64,000 nt of DNA from NCBI RefSeq assembly GCF_032340315.1, contig NZ_CP135436.1, positions 1,199,501 to 1,263,500 of the forward strand, written 5' to 3'. The position numbers and the translations under genes were made by a program. The DNA is from Streptococcus sp. DTU_2020_1001019_1_SI_AUS_MUR_006. GTDB lineage: Bacteria > Bacillota > Bacilli > Lactobacillales > Streptococcaceae. Every line of letters starts with the position of its first letter. Position 1 is the first letter of the stretch. A model generated the notes under the pieces. It searched no databases. It was not told the origin of the DNA and was given only the letters and a program-made list of their open reading frames with translations. Below, one piece after another: positions 17,414-26,186 of this stretch.

Positions 17414-18693
17414 GAGCAGTAGATCTAATCCAGAAAAAAAGAGACGGCCAAGAACTAAGCTCCAGTGAGATTCAATGGTTGATTGAAGGTTATGTATCTG
17501 GAATCGTCCCTGATTACCAGATGGCAGCTTTTGCTATGGCAGTATATTTTCAGGGAATGACTATCGATGAGATTTCTGACTTGACTATGAACATGGTTAA
17601 GACAGGTCAGGAATTTGATTTATCGCCAATTGAAGGCATTAAGGTAGACAAGCACTCTACTGGTGGAGTTGGTGATAAGGTAACTTTAATCCTAGCACCT
17701 TTGGTAGCTAGTTTTGGTGTTCCAGTTGCTAAGATGAGTGGTAGAGGTCTGGGTCATACCGGCGGTACTATCGATAAATTAGAATCCATCAAAGGTTTTC
17801 AGATTGAACGAAATCAGGATGAATTTATCAAACAAGTTCAAGATATTGGTGTTTCAGTCATTGGCCAGTCCGATCAACTGGTTAAGGCTGATAAGTTGCT
17901 TTATGCCCTCCGTGATGTGACGGCAACGGTTGATACTATTCCCTTGATTGCTAGTTCGGTCATGAGTAAAAAGATTGCTGCTGGAGCTGACGCTATCTTA
18001 CTGGACGTTACTGTTGGTGAAGGCGCCTTCATGAAAACAGTGGACGAGGCCCGTGAATTGGCTCAAACTATGGTAAATCTTGGTAAGGCTGTAGGTCGCA
18101 AGACAGTAGCAGTCATTACGGACATGAGTCAACCATTGGGACGTGCCATTGGAAACCGCTTGGAAATCCTAGAAGCACTAGAAATTCTTCAAGGAAAGGG
18201 ACGTGAAGATATTAGTCATTTTATCTGCGAGTTAGCCCAGATTATGCTATCTTTAGCAAATGTTGAAAAAACAGTCGAGGAAGTAAGGGAACATCTTGAA
18301 AATGGTAAGGCACTCCAGAAATTCGAAGAAATGGTTGTAGCTCAGGGTGGAGATTTAGAAGACCTCTATCGTCCAGTAAAAGTTGACCATATAGTTGATA
18401 TTCCTGCTCAGGAGGATGGTATTATCGCAGAACTTCCAGCCATGGAGTTTGGTCTTTTTGCCATGAGATTGGGTGCTGGTCGTGCAGTGAAAACAGACGC
18501 CCTTGACTATGAGACGGGGATTGTTTTTGAGAAGAAAGTTGGAGACTTTGTCAGAAAGGGTGAAATTGTTGCAAAAGTATATACAAATGGCAAAATTTCT
18601 CCGGAACTAGTTACAGATTTCCAAAAATATGTTAAAATTAAGATAAGTGATGAAGCGATAAAAACGCGTGAAATCATTGAAATTATCTCCTAA
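17410..18693 (+). CDS. pdp: Pyrimidine-nucleoside phosphorylase
   Basis: Phosphorolysis of uridine, thymidine and deoxyuridine to the base and pentose 1-phosphate. The phosphate-binding signature KVDKHSTGGVGDKV is near residues 78-91. SGRGLGHTGGTIDKLE near 110-125 is the thymidine phosphorylase family signature. Length 427 fits the Firmicutes enzyme with broad specificity. It overlaps the methyltransferase gene and is followed after 17 bases by deoC, which uses the deoxyribose 5-phosphate formed after DeoB action. Confidence 0.97.
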   Translation: MRAVDLIQKKRDGQELSSSEIQWLIEGYVSGIVPDYQMAAFAMAVYFQGMTIDEISDLTMNMVKTGQEFDLSPIEGIKVDKHSTGGVGDKVTLILAPLVASFGVPVAKMSGRGLGHTGGTIDKLESIKGFQIERNQDEFIKQVQDIGVSVIGQSDQLVKADKLLYALRDVTATVDTIPLIASSVMSKKIAAGADAILLDVTVGEGAFMKTVDEARELAQTMVNLGKAVGRKTVAVITDMSQPLGRAIGNRLEILEALEILQGKGREDISHFICELAQIMLSLANVEKTVEEVREHLENGKALQKFEEMVVAQGGDLEDLYRPVKVDHIVDIPAQEDGIIAELPAMEFGLFAMRLGAGRAVKTDALDYETGIVFEKKVGDFVRKGEIVAKVYTNGKISPELVTDFQKYVKIKISDEAIKTREIIEIIS

Positions 18694-18710
18694 TTTAAGG
18701 AAAAAACGAA

Positions 18711-19373
18711 ATGAAACTAAATAAATACATTGATCATACGCTTTTAAAGCAAGATGCGACAGAAGAACAAATTAATCGTTTGTTATCTGAAGCCAAAGAC
18801 TATGATTTTGCCAGTGTTTGTGTCAATCCGTGCTGGGTTGCTCATGCCAAATCTGGTCTTGCAGATACAGATGTGAAGGTTTGTACAGTAGTAGGCTTCC
18901 CTCTTGGAGCCACAACATCCACTGTTAAAGCCTTCGAAACCAAAGAAGCTATCCAAAATGGTGCTGATGAGATTGATATGGTTATCAATGTTGGAGCACT
19001 CAAGTCTGGGAATGCTGATTTAGTTGAGTCAGATATTCGAGCTGTTGTTGAAGCAAGTGGAGACAAACTGGTTAAGGTTATTATCGAGGCTTGTTTGTTG
19101 ACTGATGAAGAAAAAGTTCTAGCTTGTCAGCTAGCTCAGAAAGCAGGAGCAGACTTTGTCAAGACTTCTACTGGTTTCTCAACAGGTGGTGCAACCTTAC
19201 CAGATGTGAAGTTAATGCGTCAGACTGTTGGTCCAGACATGGGAGTCAAAGCAGCAGGAGGAGCTCGTTCTTATGCAGATGCTGTAGCTTTTGTTGAAGC
19301 TGGAGCTACTCGTATCGGAACATCTGCTGGTGTAGCAATCTTAAAAGGAGAGTTAGCAGATGGCGACTACTGA
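18711..19373 (+). CDS. deoC: Deoxyribose-phosphate aldolase
   Basis: Cleaves deoxyribose 5-phosphate to glyceraldehyde 3-phosphate and acetaldehyde, the last step that sends nucleoside sugar to glycolysis. [10 protein letters not shown] starts the protein. The conserved [14 protein letters not shown] (near 119-132) and [14 protein letters not shown] (near 147-160, Schiff-base Lys in KTSTGF) are intact, and [11 protein letters not shown] follows. It overlaps cdd by 14 bases. Confidence 0.98.
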   Translation: MKLNKYIDHTLLKQDATEEQINRLLSEAKDYDFASVCVNPCWVAHAKSGLADTDVKVCTVVGFPLGATTSTVKAFETKEAIQNGADEIDMVINVGALKSGNADLVESDIRAVVEASGDKLVKVIIEACLLTDEEKVLACQLAQKAGADFVKTSTGFSTGGATLPDVKLMRQTVGPDMGVKAAGGARSYADAVAFVEAGATRIGTSAGVAILKGELADGDY

Positions 19374-19749
19374 GTTGATTGAATTAGCGATTGAAACTAG
19401 TAAAAAAGCTTATGTTCCCTATTCACATTTTCCGATTGGCGCTGTTTTGGTAGCCAAGGACGGAAGTATCTATACAGGGGTTAACATTGAAAATGCTAGC
19501 TACCCCTTGACCAACTGTGGCGAAAGAACTGCAATCTTTAAGGCGGTTTCTGAAGGACAACGAGACTTTTCAGAATTGATTGTCTATGGTCAAACTGAGA
19601 AACCTATTTCTCCATGTGGAGCTTGTCGCCAAGTTATGGTCGAATTTTTTGAACAAGATCTAAAGGTGACTCTAGTTGCCAAAGATAAATCGACGGTCGA
19701 GATGACGGTCGGGGAATTACTTCCATACTCATTTACAGACTTACATTAG
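19360..19749 (+). CDS. cdd: Cytidine deaminase
   Basis: Deaminates cytidine and deoxycytidine to the uracil nucleosides, making them substrates for Pdp. The zinc-binding and catalytic motif [11 protein letters not shown] is near residues 50-60, and [10 protein letters not shown] is near 86-95. Length 129 is normal for the small homotetrameric class. Its start lies inside deoC with AAAGGAG upstream. Confidence 0.97.
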   Translation: MATTELIELAIETSKKAYVPYSHFPIGAVLVAKDGSIYTGVNIENASYPLTNCGERTAIFKAVSEGQRDFSELIVYGQTEKPISPCGACRQVMVEFFEQDLKVTLVAKDKSTVEMTVGELLPYSFTDLH

Positions 19750-19754
19750 TCTGC

Positions 19755-19815
19755 GTCACTCCCTGAGTGACAAGGGTCCTTGTGACCAATCAATCCATAC
19801 TTGCAACTTCGTTGC
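19755..19815 (+). other. Two small hairpins between cdd and pnrA
   Basis: GTCACT/AGTGAC (19755-19760 with 19766-19771), and GCAAC-ttc-GTTGC (19803-19815). Neither has a T run, so they look like mRNA processing or stability elements protecting the downstream lipoprotein message rather than terminators. Confidence 0.5.
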
Positions 19816-19839
19816 GCATCTTATTTAGGAGGTTCAGTA

Positions 19840-20895
19840 ATGAACAAGAAACAATGGCTAGGCCTTGGTCTAGTTGCAGTAGCAGCATTTGGACTTGCTG
19901 CATGTGGTAATCGCTCTTCTCGTAACGCAGCATCTTCATCTTCTGATTTGAAGACTAAAGCAGCTATCGTTACAGATACTGGTGGTGTTGATGATAAATC
20001 ATTCAACCAATCAGCTTGGGAAGGTCTTCAAGCTTGGGGTAAAGAACACAACCTTTCAAAAGACAATGGTTACACTTACTTCCAATCAACAAGTGAAGCT
20101 GACTACGCTAACAACTTGAACCAAGCAGCTGGAAGCTACAACTTGATCTTCGGTATTGGTTTTGCACTTAAAAATGCAGTTGCTGATGCTGCCAATGAAC
20201 ATACAGATAAAAACTATGTTTTGATTGACGATGTAATTAAAGATCAAAAGAACGTTGCAAGTGCTACTTTTGCTGATAATGAAGCAGCTTACCTTGCAGG
20301 TGTCGCAGCAGCTAAAACTACTAAAACAAAACAAGTTGGTTTTGTAGGTGGTATGGAATCTGAAGTTATCTCACGTTTTGAAGCTGGTTTCAAAGCAGGT
20401 GTTGCCTCTGTCGATTCATCAATCAAAGTACAAGTAGACTATGCTGGCTCATTTGGTGATGCTGCTAAAGGTAAAACAATCGCTGCAGCTCAATACGCAG
20501 CTGGTGCTGACGTAGTTTACCAAGTAGCTGGTGGTACTGGTGCAGGTGTTTTCTCAGAAGCTAAATCTTTGAATGAAAGCAAAAATGAAAGCGAAAAAGT
20601 TTGGGTTCTTGGTGTAGACCGTGACCAAGCAGAAGAAGGTAAATACACTTCTAAAGATGGTAAAGAATCAAACTTCGTACTTGCTTCTACTTTGAAACAA
20701 GTTGGAACAACAGTTCAAGACCTTGCAAATAAAGCAGAAAAAGGTGAATTCCCTGGTGGTCAAGTGATCGTTTACTCATTGAAGGATAAAGGGGTTGATC
20801 TAGTAACAACTAACCTTTCTGAAGAAGGTAAAAAAGCTGTTGAAGATGCAAAAGCTAAAATCCTAGATGGCAGCATCAAAGTTCCTGAAAAATAA
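19840..20895 (+). CDS. pnrA: Nucleoside-binding lipoprotein, BMP/PnrA family
   Basis: Surface-anchored substrate-binding protein of a nucleoside ABC transporter. The signal peptide ends in the lipobox LAAC with Cys near residue 21. The mature protein begins with a Ser-rich spacer, then AAIVTDTGGVDDKSFNQSAWEG, typical of the BMP family that binds purine and pyrimidine nucleosides. DYAGSFGDAAKGK and VLGVDRDQAEEGKY also fit. ATG 19840 follows TTAGGAGG; the upstream TTG extension would destroy the signal peptide. Three hairpins follow before the ATPase gene. Confidence 0.95.
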   Translation: MNKKQWLGLGLVAVAAFGLAACGNRSSRNAASSSSDLKTKAAIVTDTGGVDDKSFNQSAWEGLQAWGKEHNLSKDNGYTYFQSTSEADYANNLNQAAGSYNLIFGIGFALKNAVADAANEHTDKNYVLIDDVIKDQKNVASATFADNEAAYLAGVAAAKTTKTKQVGFVGGMESEVISRFEAGFKAGVASVDSSIKVQVDYAGSFGDAAKGKTIAAAQYAAGADVVYQVAGGTGAGVFSEAKSLNESKNESEKVWVLGVDRDQAEEGKYTSKDGKESNFVLASTLKQVGTTVQDLANKAEKGEFPGGQVIVYSLKDKGVDLVTTNLSEEGKKAVEDAKAKILDGSIKVPEK

Positions 20896-20915
20896 TAGAT
20901 AAAAGTCATTTCTTA

Positions 20916-20995
20916 GGGGAGCGGCCTGTGGCCGCTTCTTTAAGAATTGAGACAAATTGTTTTGTCTCAATAGAGCTTGCTAAATCTCTTTAGCA
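20916..20995 (+). other. Three consecutive hairpins between pnrA and the transporter genes
   Basis: GCGGCC-tgt-GGCCGC (20921-20935) with further G-T pairs and a TTCTTT tail, TTGAGACAAA-ttgt-TTTGTCTCAA (20947-20970), and TGCTAAA-tctc-TTTAGCA (20978-20995). The first resembles a leaky intrinsic terminator. Together they would lower readthrough and stabilise the upstream message, giving more binding protein than membrane transporter. Confidence 0.7.
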
Positions 20996-21036
20996 GGTTT
21001 TATTGAAATAAAATAAAACTCTGAAAGGAAGAGCAC

Positions 21037-22566
21037 ATGGCACACGAAAATGTCATTGAGATGCGTGAAATTACCAAAGTTTTCGGTGAATTTGTCGCTA
21101 ACGACAAGATTAACCTTGAACTTCGTAAAGGTGAAATTCATGCACTTTTAGGAGAAAATGGAGCTGGGAAGTCCACTCTTATGAACATGCTAGCAGGGCT
21201 TCTAGAACCAACTAGTGGTGAAATTGTGGTCAACGGTCAAGTTGTAAAATTAGACTCGCCATCAAAAGCAGCTAGCTTAGGAATTGGGATGGTTCACCAG
21301 CACTTTATGTTGGTTGAAGCTTTCACAGTTGCTGAAAATATCATTTTGGGAAGCGAATTAACTAAAAATGGTGTCCTAGATATTGCTCAAGCAAGTCGAG
21401 AAATTCTTGAATTATCAGAGCGTTATGGACTAGCTGTAGATCCTTCTGCCAAAGTAGCAGATATCTCTGTTGGGGCTCAACAACGTGTTGAAATTTTGAA
21501 GACACTTTATCGTGGTGCCGATATTCTTATCTTTGACGAACCGACTGCTGTTTTAACGCCATCAGAAATCGATGAGTTGATGGCAATCATGAAGAACTTG
21601 GTCAAAGAAGGTAAATCAATTATCTTGATTACCCACAAGTTGGATGAAATTCGTGCGGTTTCTGACCGCGTTACAGTTATCCGTCGTGGTAAATCAATCG
21701 AAACAGTTGAGATTGCTGGTGCAACTAATGCTGACTTGGCAGAAATGATGGTAGGGCGTTCAGTTTCCTTCAAAACTATGAAGCAGGCACCTCAACCAAA
21801 AGAAGTTGTACTGTCCATTAAAGACTTGGTTGTTAATGAAAACCGTGGCGTTCCTGCTGTTAAAAATCTCTCACTCGATGTTCGAGCTGGTGAGATTGTC
21901 GGAATTGCCGGTATTGATGGGAATGGTCAGTCTGAATTGATTCAAGCTATCACAGGACTTCGTAAGATTGAATCTGGTAGTGTGGAATTGAAAGGCCAGT
22001 CCATTGTAGGATTGCATCCACGTCAAATTACCGAACTGAGCGTTGGTCACGTTCCAGAAGACCGTCACCGTGATGGTTTGGTCTTGGAAATGCTGATTTC
22101 TGAAAATATCGCTCTTCAAACCTACTATAAAGAACCTCTTAGCAAAAAGGGAATTTTAAATTATACGAATATCATTGACTATGCAAAAAAATTGATGCAA
22201 GAGTTTGATGTTCGCGCTGCTAGCGAGATTGTTCCAGCTTCAGCCCTTTCTGGAGGAAATCAACAAAAAGCAATTATCGCTCGTGAGATTGATCGAAATC
22301 CGGATCTCCTCATCGTCAGCCAACCAACTCGTGGTTTGGACGTCGGTGCCATTGAGTACATTCACAAACGCTTGATTCAAGAACGTGATAATGGGAAAGC
22401 TGTCCTTGTAGTCAGCTTTGAACTAGACGAGATTCTAAATGTCTCAGATAGAATCGCTGTTATTCATGATGGTAAGATTCAAGGGATCGTAACACCAGAA
22501 ACAACCAACAAGCAAGAACTTGGTGTCTTGATGGCTGGTGGTGAATTGGAAAAAGGAGAAGAGTGA
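21037..22566 (+). CDS. nupA: Nucleoside ABC transporter ATP-binding protein (two ABC domains)
   Basis: 509 residues with two nucleotide-binding domains, as in sugar and nucleoside importers of the RbsA type. The first has Walker A GENGAGKST near residue 37, signature SVGAQQRVE and Walker B ILIFDEPTA near 170. The second has a degenerate P-loop GIDGNGQSE near 291, signature SGGNQQKA, and LLIVSQPTRGLD in place of the usual Glu-containing Walker B (Ser-Gln). That replacement is common in this family. It partners with the next two permeases and the upstream lipoprotein. Confidence 0.95.
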   Translation: MAHENVIEMREITKVFGEFVANDKINLELRKGEIHALLGENGAGKSTLMNMLAGLLEPTSGEIVVNGQVVKLDSPSKAASLGIGMVHQHFMLVEAFTVAENIILGSELTKNGVLDIAQASREILELSERYGLAVDPSAKVADISVGAQQRVEILKTLYRGADILIFDEPTAVLTPSEIDELMAIMKNLVKEGKSIILITHKLDEIRAVSDRVTVIRRGKSIETVEIAGATNADLAEMMVGRSVSFKTMKQAPQPKEVVLSIKDLVVNENRGVPAVKNLSLDVRAGEIVGIAGIDGNGQSELIQAITGLRKIESGSVELKGQSIVGLHPRQITELSVGHVPEDRHRDGLVLEMLISENIALQTYYKEPLSKKGILNYTNIIDYAKKLMQEFDVRAASEIVPASALSGGNQQKAIIAREIDRNPDLLIVSQPTRGLDVGAIEYIHKRLIQERDNGKAVLVVSFELDEILNVSDRIAVIHDGKIQGIVTPETTNKQELGVLMAGGELEKGEE

Positions 22567-23624
22567 TGTCTAAAAAATTACAACAAATTTCGGTTCCCTT
22601 GATTTCTGTTATCCTTGGAATCTTGCTTGGAGCCATCGTCATGTGGATTTTTGGCTATGATGCTATTTGGGGTTATGAAGAGTTGTTCTACACAGCCTTT
22701 GGTAGTGTTCGTGGAATCGGTGAAATTTTCCGTGCCATGGGACCATTAGTCTTGATTGCTCTAGGATTTGCAGTTGCGAGTCGTGCTGGCTTCTTTAACG
22801 TTGGTCTTCCAGGACAAGCACTCGCTGGATGGGTTATGAGTGGCTGGTTTGCTCTTTTGAATCCAGATTTGCCACGTCCATTGTTGATTCTTGTGACAGT
22901 AGTCATTGCGCTGGTGGCTGGAGGAATCGTTGGTGCCATTCCTGGTATTTTAAGAGCTTATCTTGGAACATCTGAAGTCATCGTAACCATCATGATGAAC
23001 TACATTGTTCTTTATGTGGGAAATGCCTTTATCCACCACTTCCCTAAAGAAATCATGCAAAGTACAGACTCATCTATCCGAGTAAGTGCAAATGCAACTT
23101 ATCAAACACCATGGCTTGCTGAGTTAACAGGAAACTCTCGTATGAATATTGGGATTTTCTTTGCCATCATTGCAGTTGCAGTTATCTGGTTCTTGCTTAA
23201 GAAGACAACTCTCGGTTTTGAAATCCGTGCAGTTGGTCTAAATCCAAATGCTTCTGAATACGCTGGTATTTCAGCGAAACGTACCATTATTTTATCAATG
23301 ATTATTTCTGGTGCCCTTGCAGGACTTGGTGGAGCGGTAGAAGGTCTTGGTACCTTCCAGAACGTTTATGTCCAAGGTTCATCATTGGCAATCGGATTTA
23401 ATGGTATGGCGGTCAGTCTACTTGCTGCAAACTCACCAATTGGAATTCTTTTTGCAGCCTTCTTGTTCGGAGTGCTTCAAGTTGGAGCCCCTGGTATGAA
23501 TGCTGCTCAAGTACCATCTGAGCTTGTAAGTATCGTTACAGCCTCAATTATCTTCTTTGTCAGCGTTCACTACATCATCGAACGCTTTGTCAAACCAAGA
23601 AAACAACTTAAAGGAGGTAAATAA
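22566..23624 (+). CDS. nupB: Nucleoside ABC transporter permease 1
   Basis: Polytopic permease of the RbsC/branched-chain type, with about eight to ten hydrophobic segments. The family stretch GFFNVGLPGQALAG lies near residues 77-90, and TLGFEIRAVGLNPNASEYAGI near 215-235 contains the coupling helix. ATG 22566 shares its A with the stop of the ATPase gene (TGATG), with AAAAGGAG upstream, so it is coupled. The GTG one codon earlier is less likely. Confidence 0.93.
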   Translation: MSKKLQQISVPLISVILGILLGAIVMWIFGYDAIWGYEELFYTAFGSVRGIGEIFRAMGPLVLIALGFAVASRAGFFNVGLPGQALAGWVMSGWFALLNPDLPRPLLILVTVVIALVAGGIVGAIPGILRAYLGTSEVIVTIMMNYIVLYVGNAFIHHFPKEIMQSTDSSIRVSANATYQTPWLAELTGNSRMNIGIFFAIIAVAVIWFLLKKTTLGFEIRAVGLNPNASEYAGISAKRTIILSMIISGALAGLGGAVEGLGTFQNVYVQGSSLAIGFNGMAVSLLAANSPIGILFAAFLFGVLQVGAPGMNAAQVPSELVSIVTASIIFFVSVHYIIERFVKPRKQLKGGK

Positions 23625-23626
23625 GG

Positions 23627-24583
23627 ATGTCGATTACAACAATGCTAACCCTTATGGTTTCTTCAATGTTGATTTACTCAGCACCACTTATTTTCACAAG
23701 TATCGGAGGCGTTTTCTCTGAACGTGGTGGAGTTGTTAACGTTGGACTTGAAGGAATCATGGTCATGGGTGCCTTCTCTGGAGTTGTTTTTAACCTTGAA
23801 TTTGCACAAGATTTGGGAGCATTAACTCCTTGGTTGGCTCTTCTAGTTGGTGGATTAGTCGGAGCTATCTTCTCACTGATTCACGCAGTAGCTACAGTTC
23901 ATTTTCGTGCTGACCATGTTGTCAGTGGTACCGTACTTAACTTGATGGCGCCAGCCTTGGCAGTCTTCTTGGTGAAGGTGCTTTATAACAAGGGACAAAC
24001 GGATAACTTAACGCAAACTTTTGGACGTTTTGATTTTCCTCTTTTGGCTAATATCCCAGTTATCGGAGATATCTTCTTCAAGTCAACAAGTTTACTTGGT
24101 TACCTAGCAATTGCCTTCTCATTCTTAGCATGGTTTATCCTCTTTAAGACTCGCTTTGGACTTCGCCTCCGTTCAGTAGGTGAACATCCACAAGCAGCAG
24201 ATACTTTGGGGATTAATGTCTACAAGATGAGATATTTAGGGGTTATTATTTCAGGTTTCCTAGGTGGAATTGGCGGAGCAATTTATGCTCAATCCATCTC
24301 AGTCAACTTCTCAGTGACAACTATTGTTGGACCTGGATTTATCGCTCTTGCTGCTATGATTTTCGGGAAGTGGAATCCTGTCGGAGCTATGCTTTCAAGT
24401 CTCTTCTTCGGATTATCACAGAGTTTGGCAGTTATTGGTTCACAACTTCCTTTCTTACAAGGAGTTCCAACTGTTTACTTGCAGATTGCACCATATCTCT
24501 TGACCATCGTCGTCCTAGCAGCCTTCTTTGGAAAAGCTGTTGCGCCGAAGGCGGATGGTATCAACTATATCAAATCTAAATAA
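23627..24583 (+). CDS. nupC: Nucleoside ABC transporter permease 2
   Basis: 318-residue second permease subunit of the same importer. GVVNVGLEGIMVMGAF near residues 36-51 and RFGLRLRSVGEHPQAADTLG near 175-194 align in type with permease 1. About eight to ten transmembrane helices are visible. AAAGGAGGTAAATAAGG precedes the ATG. The gene ends the operon and is followed by a strong terminator. Confidence 0.94.
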   Translation: MSITTMLTLMVSSMLIYSAPLIFTSIGGVFSERGGVVNVGLEGIMVMGAFSGVVFNLEFAQDLGALTPWLALLVGGLVGAIFSLIHAVATVHFRADHVVSGTVLNLMAPALAVFLVKVLYNKGQTDNLTQTFGRFDFPLLANIPVIGDIFFKSTSLLGYLAIAFSFLAWFILFKTRFGLRLRSVGEHPQAADTLGINVYKMRYLGVIISGFLGGIGGAIYAQSISVNFSVTTIVGPGFIALAAMIFGKWNPVGAMLSSLFFGLSQSLAVIGSQLPFLQGVPTVYLQIAPYLLTIVVLAAFFGKAVAPKADGINYIKSK

Positions 24584-24587
24584 ACAC

Positions 24588-24622
24588 AAACGAGGCTGGG
24601 AAAAATCCCGACCTCGTTTTTT
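24588..24622 (+). terminator. Terminator of the nucleoside transporter operon
   Basis: AACGAGG-CT-GGGA and TCCC-GA-CCTCGTT pair around a short A loop, followed by T6. The core GAGGCTGGGA is identical to the start of the MITE-like repeats. Confidence 0.92.
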
Positions 24623-24677
24623 AGTATTTGAAATGAAAATCTGGCGAAAACTTCATTTTTATATCCCATCCTCTTCT

Positions 24678-25319
24678 CTATTTTTTAGAGTTTTGATGGG
24701 TGAGATTTAGTCCCCAAGGAACTAGGTTCTCGGTTTTGTTTTGAATACGATTGATATTATCCTTATGACGTATGATTACAATTCCCGCGAGTGCTATGAT
24801 AATAAGAGTGAAGAGGAGATCGTAATTACTTAAGATAAAGCCGAAGAGTGGAAAAATTAGAGCTCCCAAAACAGCAGCGAGAGCAGCAGTAACACTAGAG
24901 AGAGAAATCATGCTTCCTAGATATAGAGTTCCAAAGAAGACAACTGCTAGATAGAGGCAAAATAGAGGAGCAAATCCGAAAATGACTCCAGCACTAGTTG
25001 CGACAGCCTTACCTCCCTTAAATCCTGCAAAAATTGGGAAAGTATGCCCGATTACGGCTAAGAGACCAAAAATTAGAGGAGAGATTCCTTGTACATGGAA
25101 GATAAGGGGAAGTAGAGTTGCGATGGTTCCTTTGAAAAAGTCAATCACGAAGGTTGCCATACCCGCTTTCTTACCTAGGATTCGAAAGGTATTGGTCGTT
25201 CCAGTATTACCAGAACCATGTTCTCTTAGATTGATCTTAAAGAAGATTTGCCCAATCCACAGTCCTGAAGGGATAGAACCCAATAAATAAGCTAAAATTA
25301 ATAATACTATTGTCATCAT
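24678..25319 (-). CDS. plsY: Glycerol-3-phosphate acyltransferase PlsY
   Basis: Membrane enzyme that moves an acyl group from acyl-phosphate to glycerol 3-phosphate, the first committed step of phospholipid synthesis. The three PlsY motifs are visible: [10 protein letters not shown] near residues 14-23, the [12 protein letters not shown] loop near 36-47, and the GGKAVAT loop near 100. About five helices are seen; length 213 is normal. Two ATGs stand side by side at 25319 and 25316 and no ribosome binding site is present. An extended -10 six bases upstream suggests leaderless expression. Confidence 0.95.
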   Translation of the reverse strand: MMTIVLLILAYLLGSIPSGLWIGQIFFKINLREHGSGNTGTTNTFRILGKKAGMATFVIDFFKGTIATLLPLIFHVQGISPLIFGLLAVIGHTFPIFAGFKGGKAVATSAGVIFGFAPLFCLYLAVVFFGTLYLGSMISLSSVTAALAAVLGALIFPLFGFILSNYDLLFTLIIIALAGIVIIRHKDNINRIQNKTENLVPWGLNLTHQNSKK

Positions 25320-25325
25320 GCTTCT

Positions 25326-25334
25326 ATTATACCA
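25326..25334 (-). promoter_or_regulatory. Extended -10 of plsY predicting a leaderless mRNA
   Basis: On the minus strand TGGTATAAT ends 6 bases before the first plsY ATG, so the transcript should start at that A. No Shine-Dalgarno can be present. Confidence 0.7.
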
Positions 25335-25462
25335 TGAAATAGGAGAGAAACGGAAAGGAATCTTTTCTCAAATTGTGACATCTGATACTTTATGTAAGTA
25401 GAAAATTTTTATTAGGAACACTATTGTTCGGAAATTAAGGCTAAAGTTTTAAAAATGCATGG

Positions 25463-25477
25463 AAATTTCAGAAAATC
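25463..25477. promoter_or_regulatory. CodY-like operator before the amino-acid ABC operon
   Basis: AAATTTCAGAAAATC matches the CodY consensus AATTTTCWGAAAATT at 13 of 15 positions. It ends one base before the -35 hexamer of the following promoter, a position suited to repression when branched-chain amino acids are plentiful. Confidence 0.65.
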
Positions 25478-25478
25478 C

Positions 25479-25506
25479 TTGATTTTGTGTTTATTTATGC
25501 TATAAT
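25479..25506 (+). promoter_or_regulatory. Promoter of the amino-acid ABC operon
   Basis: TTGATT, a 16-base spacer and TATAAT, with TGC before the -10 (extended). The start codon lies 28 bases downstream. Confidence 0.8.
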
Positions 25507-25534
25507 GAGAACAATTATTTTTAGGAGGTGGAAC

Positions 25535-26176
25535 ATGTCTTACTTATTTGAGATATTACCAAGTTTATTGAGCGGTGCGACAATGACTTTACAAGTTTTT
25601 GCACTGGTCTTGCTTTTTTCAATCCCTTTAGGCATTTTGGTTGCCTTTTGCTTACAGGTCCATTGGAAACCCCTCCATTACATGATTGATGTTTATATCT
25701 GGGTGATGCGCGGGACACCCTTGCTCTTGCAACTAATTTTTATTTATTATGTCCTACCAAGTATCGGAATTCGACTCGACCGTGTGCCTGCAGCGATTAT
25801 TGCCTTCACGCTTAATTATGCAGCCTACTTTGCTGAAATTTTCCGTGGAGGGATTGCAACCATTCCTCAGGGCCAATACGAAGCAGCTAAGGTTTTGAAA
25901 TTCAATCCTTTCGATACCGTTCGCTATATCATTTTGCCACAGGTAACCAAAATTGTCTTACCAAGTGTATTTAACGAGGTTATGAGTTTGGTTAAGGATA
26001 CTTCTCTGGTCTATGCGCTCGGTATTTCAGATTTAATCCTAGCTAGTCGTACTGCAGCCAATCGTGATGCTAGTTTGATTCCAATGTTTCTAGCAGGCGC
26101 TATCTATCTTCTTATGATTGGTATCGTTACGATTTTAGCTAAGAAACTTGAGAAGAAGTTCAGCTACTATAGATAG
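25535..26176 (+). CDS. Polar amino-acid ABC transporter permease
   Basis: 213 residues with about five membrane helices. MRGTPLLLQLIFIYYVLP near residues 59-76 is the His/Glu/Met (HisMQ) family signature for polar amino-acid importers. FAEIFRGGIATIPQGQYEAAKVL near 99-121 is the coupling loop that contacts the ATPase. ATG 25535 is set by the strong TTAGGAGGTG; the upstream ORF start has none. First gene of a three-gene importer under a CodY-like site. Confidence 0.94.
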   Translation: MSYLFEILPSLLSGATMTLQVFALVLLFSIPLGILVAFCLQVHWKPLHYMIDVYIWVMRGTPLLLQLIFIYYVLPSIGIRLDRVPAAIIAFTLNYAAYFAEIFRGGIATIPQGQYEAAKVLKFNPFDTVRYIILPQVTKIVLPSVFNEVMSLVKDTSLVYALGISDLILASRTAANRDASLIPMFLAGAIYLLMIGIVTILAKKLEKKFSYYR

Positions 26177-26186
26177 GAGGTTATCC

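Noticed and set aside
21037..22566. Inactive second ATPase domain as a mutation
   Set aside because: The altered Walker B (SQPTRG) and P-loop are usual in the second domain of this transporter family, not a defect of this strain.
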